A stretch of DNA of 64,000 nucleotides, from contig NZ_FNVU01000006.1 of assembly GCF_900107965.1 (NCBI RefSeq), forward strand, positions 63,969 through 127,968, in the 5' to 3' direction. The translations under genes were made by a program, and so were the position numbers. The notes below the pieces were generated by a model. That model saw only the letters and a program-made list of their open reading frames with translations, was not told the DNA's origin and ran no database searches. Origin of the DNA: Actinacidiphila yanglinensis. Its GTDB lineage: Bacteria; Actinomycetota; Actinomycetes; Streptomycetales; Streptomycetaceae. Below, piece after piece: positions 62,812 to 64,000 of the stretch. How positions within the stretch are numbered: position 1 is the first letter of the stretch; the number at the start of each line of letters is the position of its first letter.

Positions 62812-64000
62812 CCACCGCGACGCGGCCCACCGTGGCCGGACAGCCGCGGCTGGGCCACAACCGCGGGTTCCGGCTGCTGTGGATCGGCCAGGCGCTGTCC
62901 GGCTTCGGCTCCGAGATGTCCTTCGTGGCGCTGCCGCTGGTGCTGCTGTCCCTGGGGCGTTCCGCCACGACCGTGTCGGTGGTCGGCAGCGCCTCGCTGG
63001 TGGCGGGGATGGTGGCCCGGGTGCCCGCCGGGTACGCGGGCGACCGCTACGGGCAGCGCCGCCTCATGCTCGGCTGCGACCTGGTGCGCCTGCTGGCGAT
63101 CGGGGCGGTGACGCTGTGCGTGCTGGCGCGCGCCGTGCCGCTGCCGCTGGCCGTCGGCGCGGTGGCGGTGTCGGCCGCCGCCTCCGAGGTGTTCCAGCCC
63201 GCCCAGCAGAAGGTGGTCCGGCGGATCGTCGGCCGCGAGCAGATCGCCACGGCGCTGTCGCTGAACCAGGCCAGGGCCTACGCCGCCGGGATCGTCGCGC
63301 CCGCCGTGGCCGGGCTGCTGCTGGGTGTGGGACGGGCGCTGCCCTTCGCCGTGGACACGCTCACCTTCGCGGTGTCCGCGCTGTGCGTGGCCGCGGCGGT
63401 CGGCCGCGCGCCGTCCGCTGCGGGCCGGTCCGGCCCGGCCGGCGCCGCGCGGAAAGGGGCGCCCCGCGACCCAGAGGACCGGTTGTGGCGCCAACTCACC
63501 CTGGGCTGGCGGTATCTCGCCCGCGACCGCTTCCTGCGCCGGTCGTCCGTCTACTTCGGCTGTGTCAACCTCGCCTACGCCACGCTCGGTTACCTCCTGC
63601 TGATCGGGCTGGGCCGGCAGCCGGGCGGGGCCGCCGCCGCGGGCTGGGCGATGAGCACCGCGGCGGTCGCGGGGCTGCTCGGGTCGCTGGCCGTCCCCCA
63701 GGTGCGGCGCCGCGTGCCGCTGCCGGTGATCCTCACCGCGGGCCCCGCGCTCGCCGCCGCCCTGCTGCTCTGCGCCGCGCTCACCGGCAGTCCCGTCGCG
63801 CTCGCGGCCGGGTTCTCCGCGCTGTGCCTGCTCACCCCCGTCGTGGGCGCGGTCATCGGCACCGTGATGGCGACCTCGGTTCCCGAGGAGGTCTACGGGA
63901 GGGTGATCACCGCCAACAACTTCACCGCCCAACTGCTGCAACCACTCGGTCCGTTGGCGTGCGGGCTGCTGCTCGCGCGCTGCTCGGGCACCACCGCGGA
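62808..64000 (+). CDS. MFS exporter of the lanthipeptide locus, 5' part only
   Basis: The reading frame from GTG 62808 (VTTATRPTVAGQPRLGHNRG) stays open to the end of the window, 397 codons. Membrane helices start at FRLLWIGQALSGFGSEMSFV; motif A is RVPAGYAGDRYGQRRLMLGC and further helices (SEVFQPAQQKVVRRIVGREQ between them) fit the MFS_3/enterobactin-exporter group. The start overlaps the LanKC stop by four bases (GTGA), so it is in the same operon and most likely exports the modified peptide or its precursor. The C-terminus lies beyond the window. Confidence 0.88.
   Translation, partial: MTTATRPTVAGQPRLGHNRGFRLLWIGQALSGFGSEMSFVALPLVLLSLGRSATTVSVVGSASLVAGMVARVPAGYAGDRYGQRRLMLGCDLVRLLAIGAVTLCVLARAVPLPLAVGAVAVSAAASEVFQPAQQKVVRRIVGREQIATALSLNQARAYAAGIVAPAVAGLLLGVGRALPFAVDTLTFAVSALCVAAAVGRAPSAAGRSGPAGAARKGAPRDPEDRLWRQLTLGWRYLARDRFLRRSSVYFGCVNLAYATLGYLLLIGLGRQPGGAAAAGWAMSTAAVAGLLGSLAVPQVRRRVPLPVILTAGPALAAALLLCAALTGSPVALAAGFSALCLLTPVVGAVIGTVMATSVPEEVYGRVITANNFTAQLLQPLGPLACGLLLARCSGTTA

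Overview
The window looks like chromosomal DNA of a streptomycete (Streptomyces or a close relative such as Kitasatospora or Actinacidiphila). Support: very high GC with almost uniform G/C third codon positions, frequent GTG starts, many GTGA/ATGA gene overlaps, a CebR-type operator before a cellulase, an actinobacterial iron box, DUF4234/DUF6480/DUF2510 proteins and a class III lanthipeptide locus. I see no insertion sequence, phage gene, CRISPR array, tRNA or rRNA. Gene order is dense and mixed-strand.

Layout. 1-10.2 kb: end of a secreted repeat protein, a Gfo/Idh/MocA oxidoreductase, a DUF4234 protein, a multidomain SpoIIE-type phosphatase, a secreted S15/CocE peptidase, and three reverse genes of which two encode double YbjQ (UPF0145) domain proteins. 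10.3-18.1 kb: a CopD membrane protein behind an iron box, a HAD hydrolase, an intergenic repeat cluster, an orphan Wzt/TagH-like ATPase, an ABC (ATPase plus FtsX-like permease) and two-component operon, and a DUF6480 protein behind a sigma-B-like promoter. 18.3-27.5 kb: housekeeping genes pheST, a PAS histidine kinase, a SpoU rRNA/tRNA methyltransferase, infC-rpmI-rplT, a DUF1844 gene and an aquaporin. 27.7-35.4 kb: SseB-like protein, a mycosin-like protease with an overlapping membrane partner, a PLP-dependent aldolase/racemase-fold enzyme, a DUF2510 protein, a metal/cobalamin-receptor-fold protein and a 5'-3' exonuclease.

35.4-41.4 kb: a DHA2 MFS exporter divergent from an HxlR regulator across a perfect inverted-repeat operator; leuA preceded by a leaderless Leu-codon leader peptide and an attenuator-like pair of alternative hairpins; a GntR/FCD regulator overlapping alkB. 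41.4-59.3 kb: mostly secreted or catabolic genes: a 1392-residue S53 peptidase with Kelch and carboxypeptidase-regulatory domains, a LuxR-type regulator, two MFS/cellulase genes with palindromic operators between them, a flavoprotein oxidase, a VOC protein, an LLM oxidoreductase, an epoxide hydrolase, a secreted beta-propeller, an NPP1-like protein and a zinc alcohol dehydrogenase.

59.6-64 kb: a class III lanthipeptide locus, made of a 52-residue precursor (core with SCSSCVGSIC), a LanKC synthetase and an MFS exporter that runs off the end of the window. This is the most distinctive accessory system here. The best regulatory observations are the leuA leader, the iron box on copD, the HxlR/MFS operator, the AUC start of infC and the hairpins around the lanthipeptide precursor.
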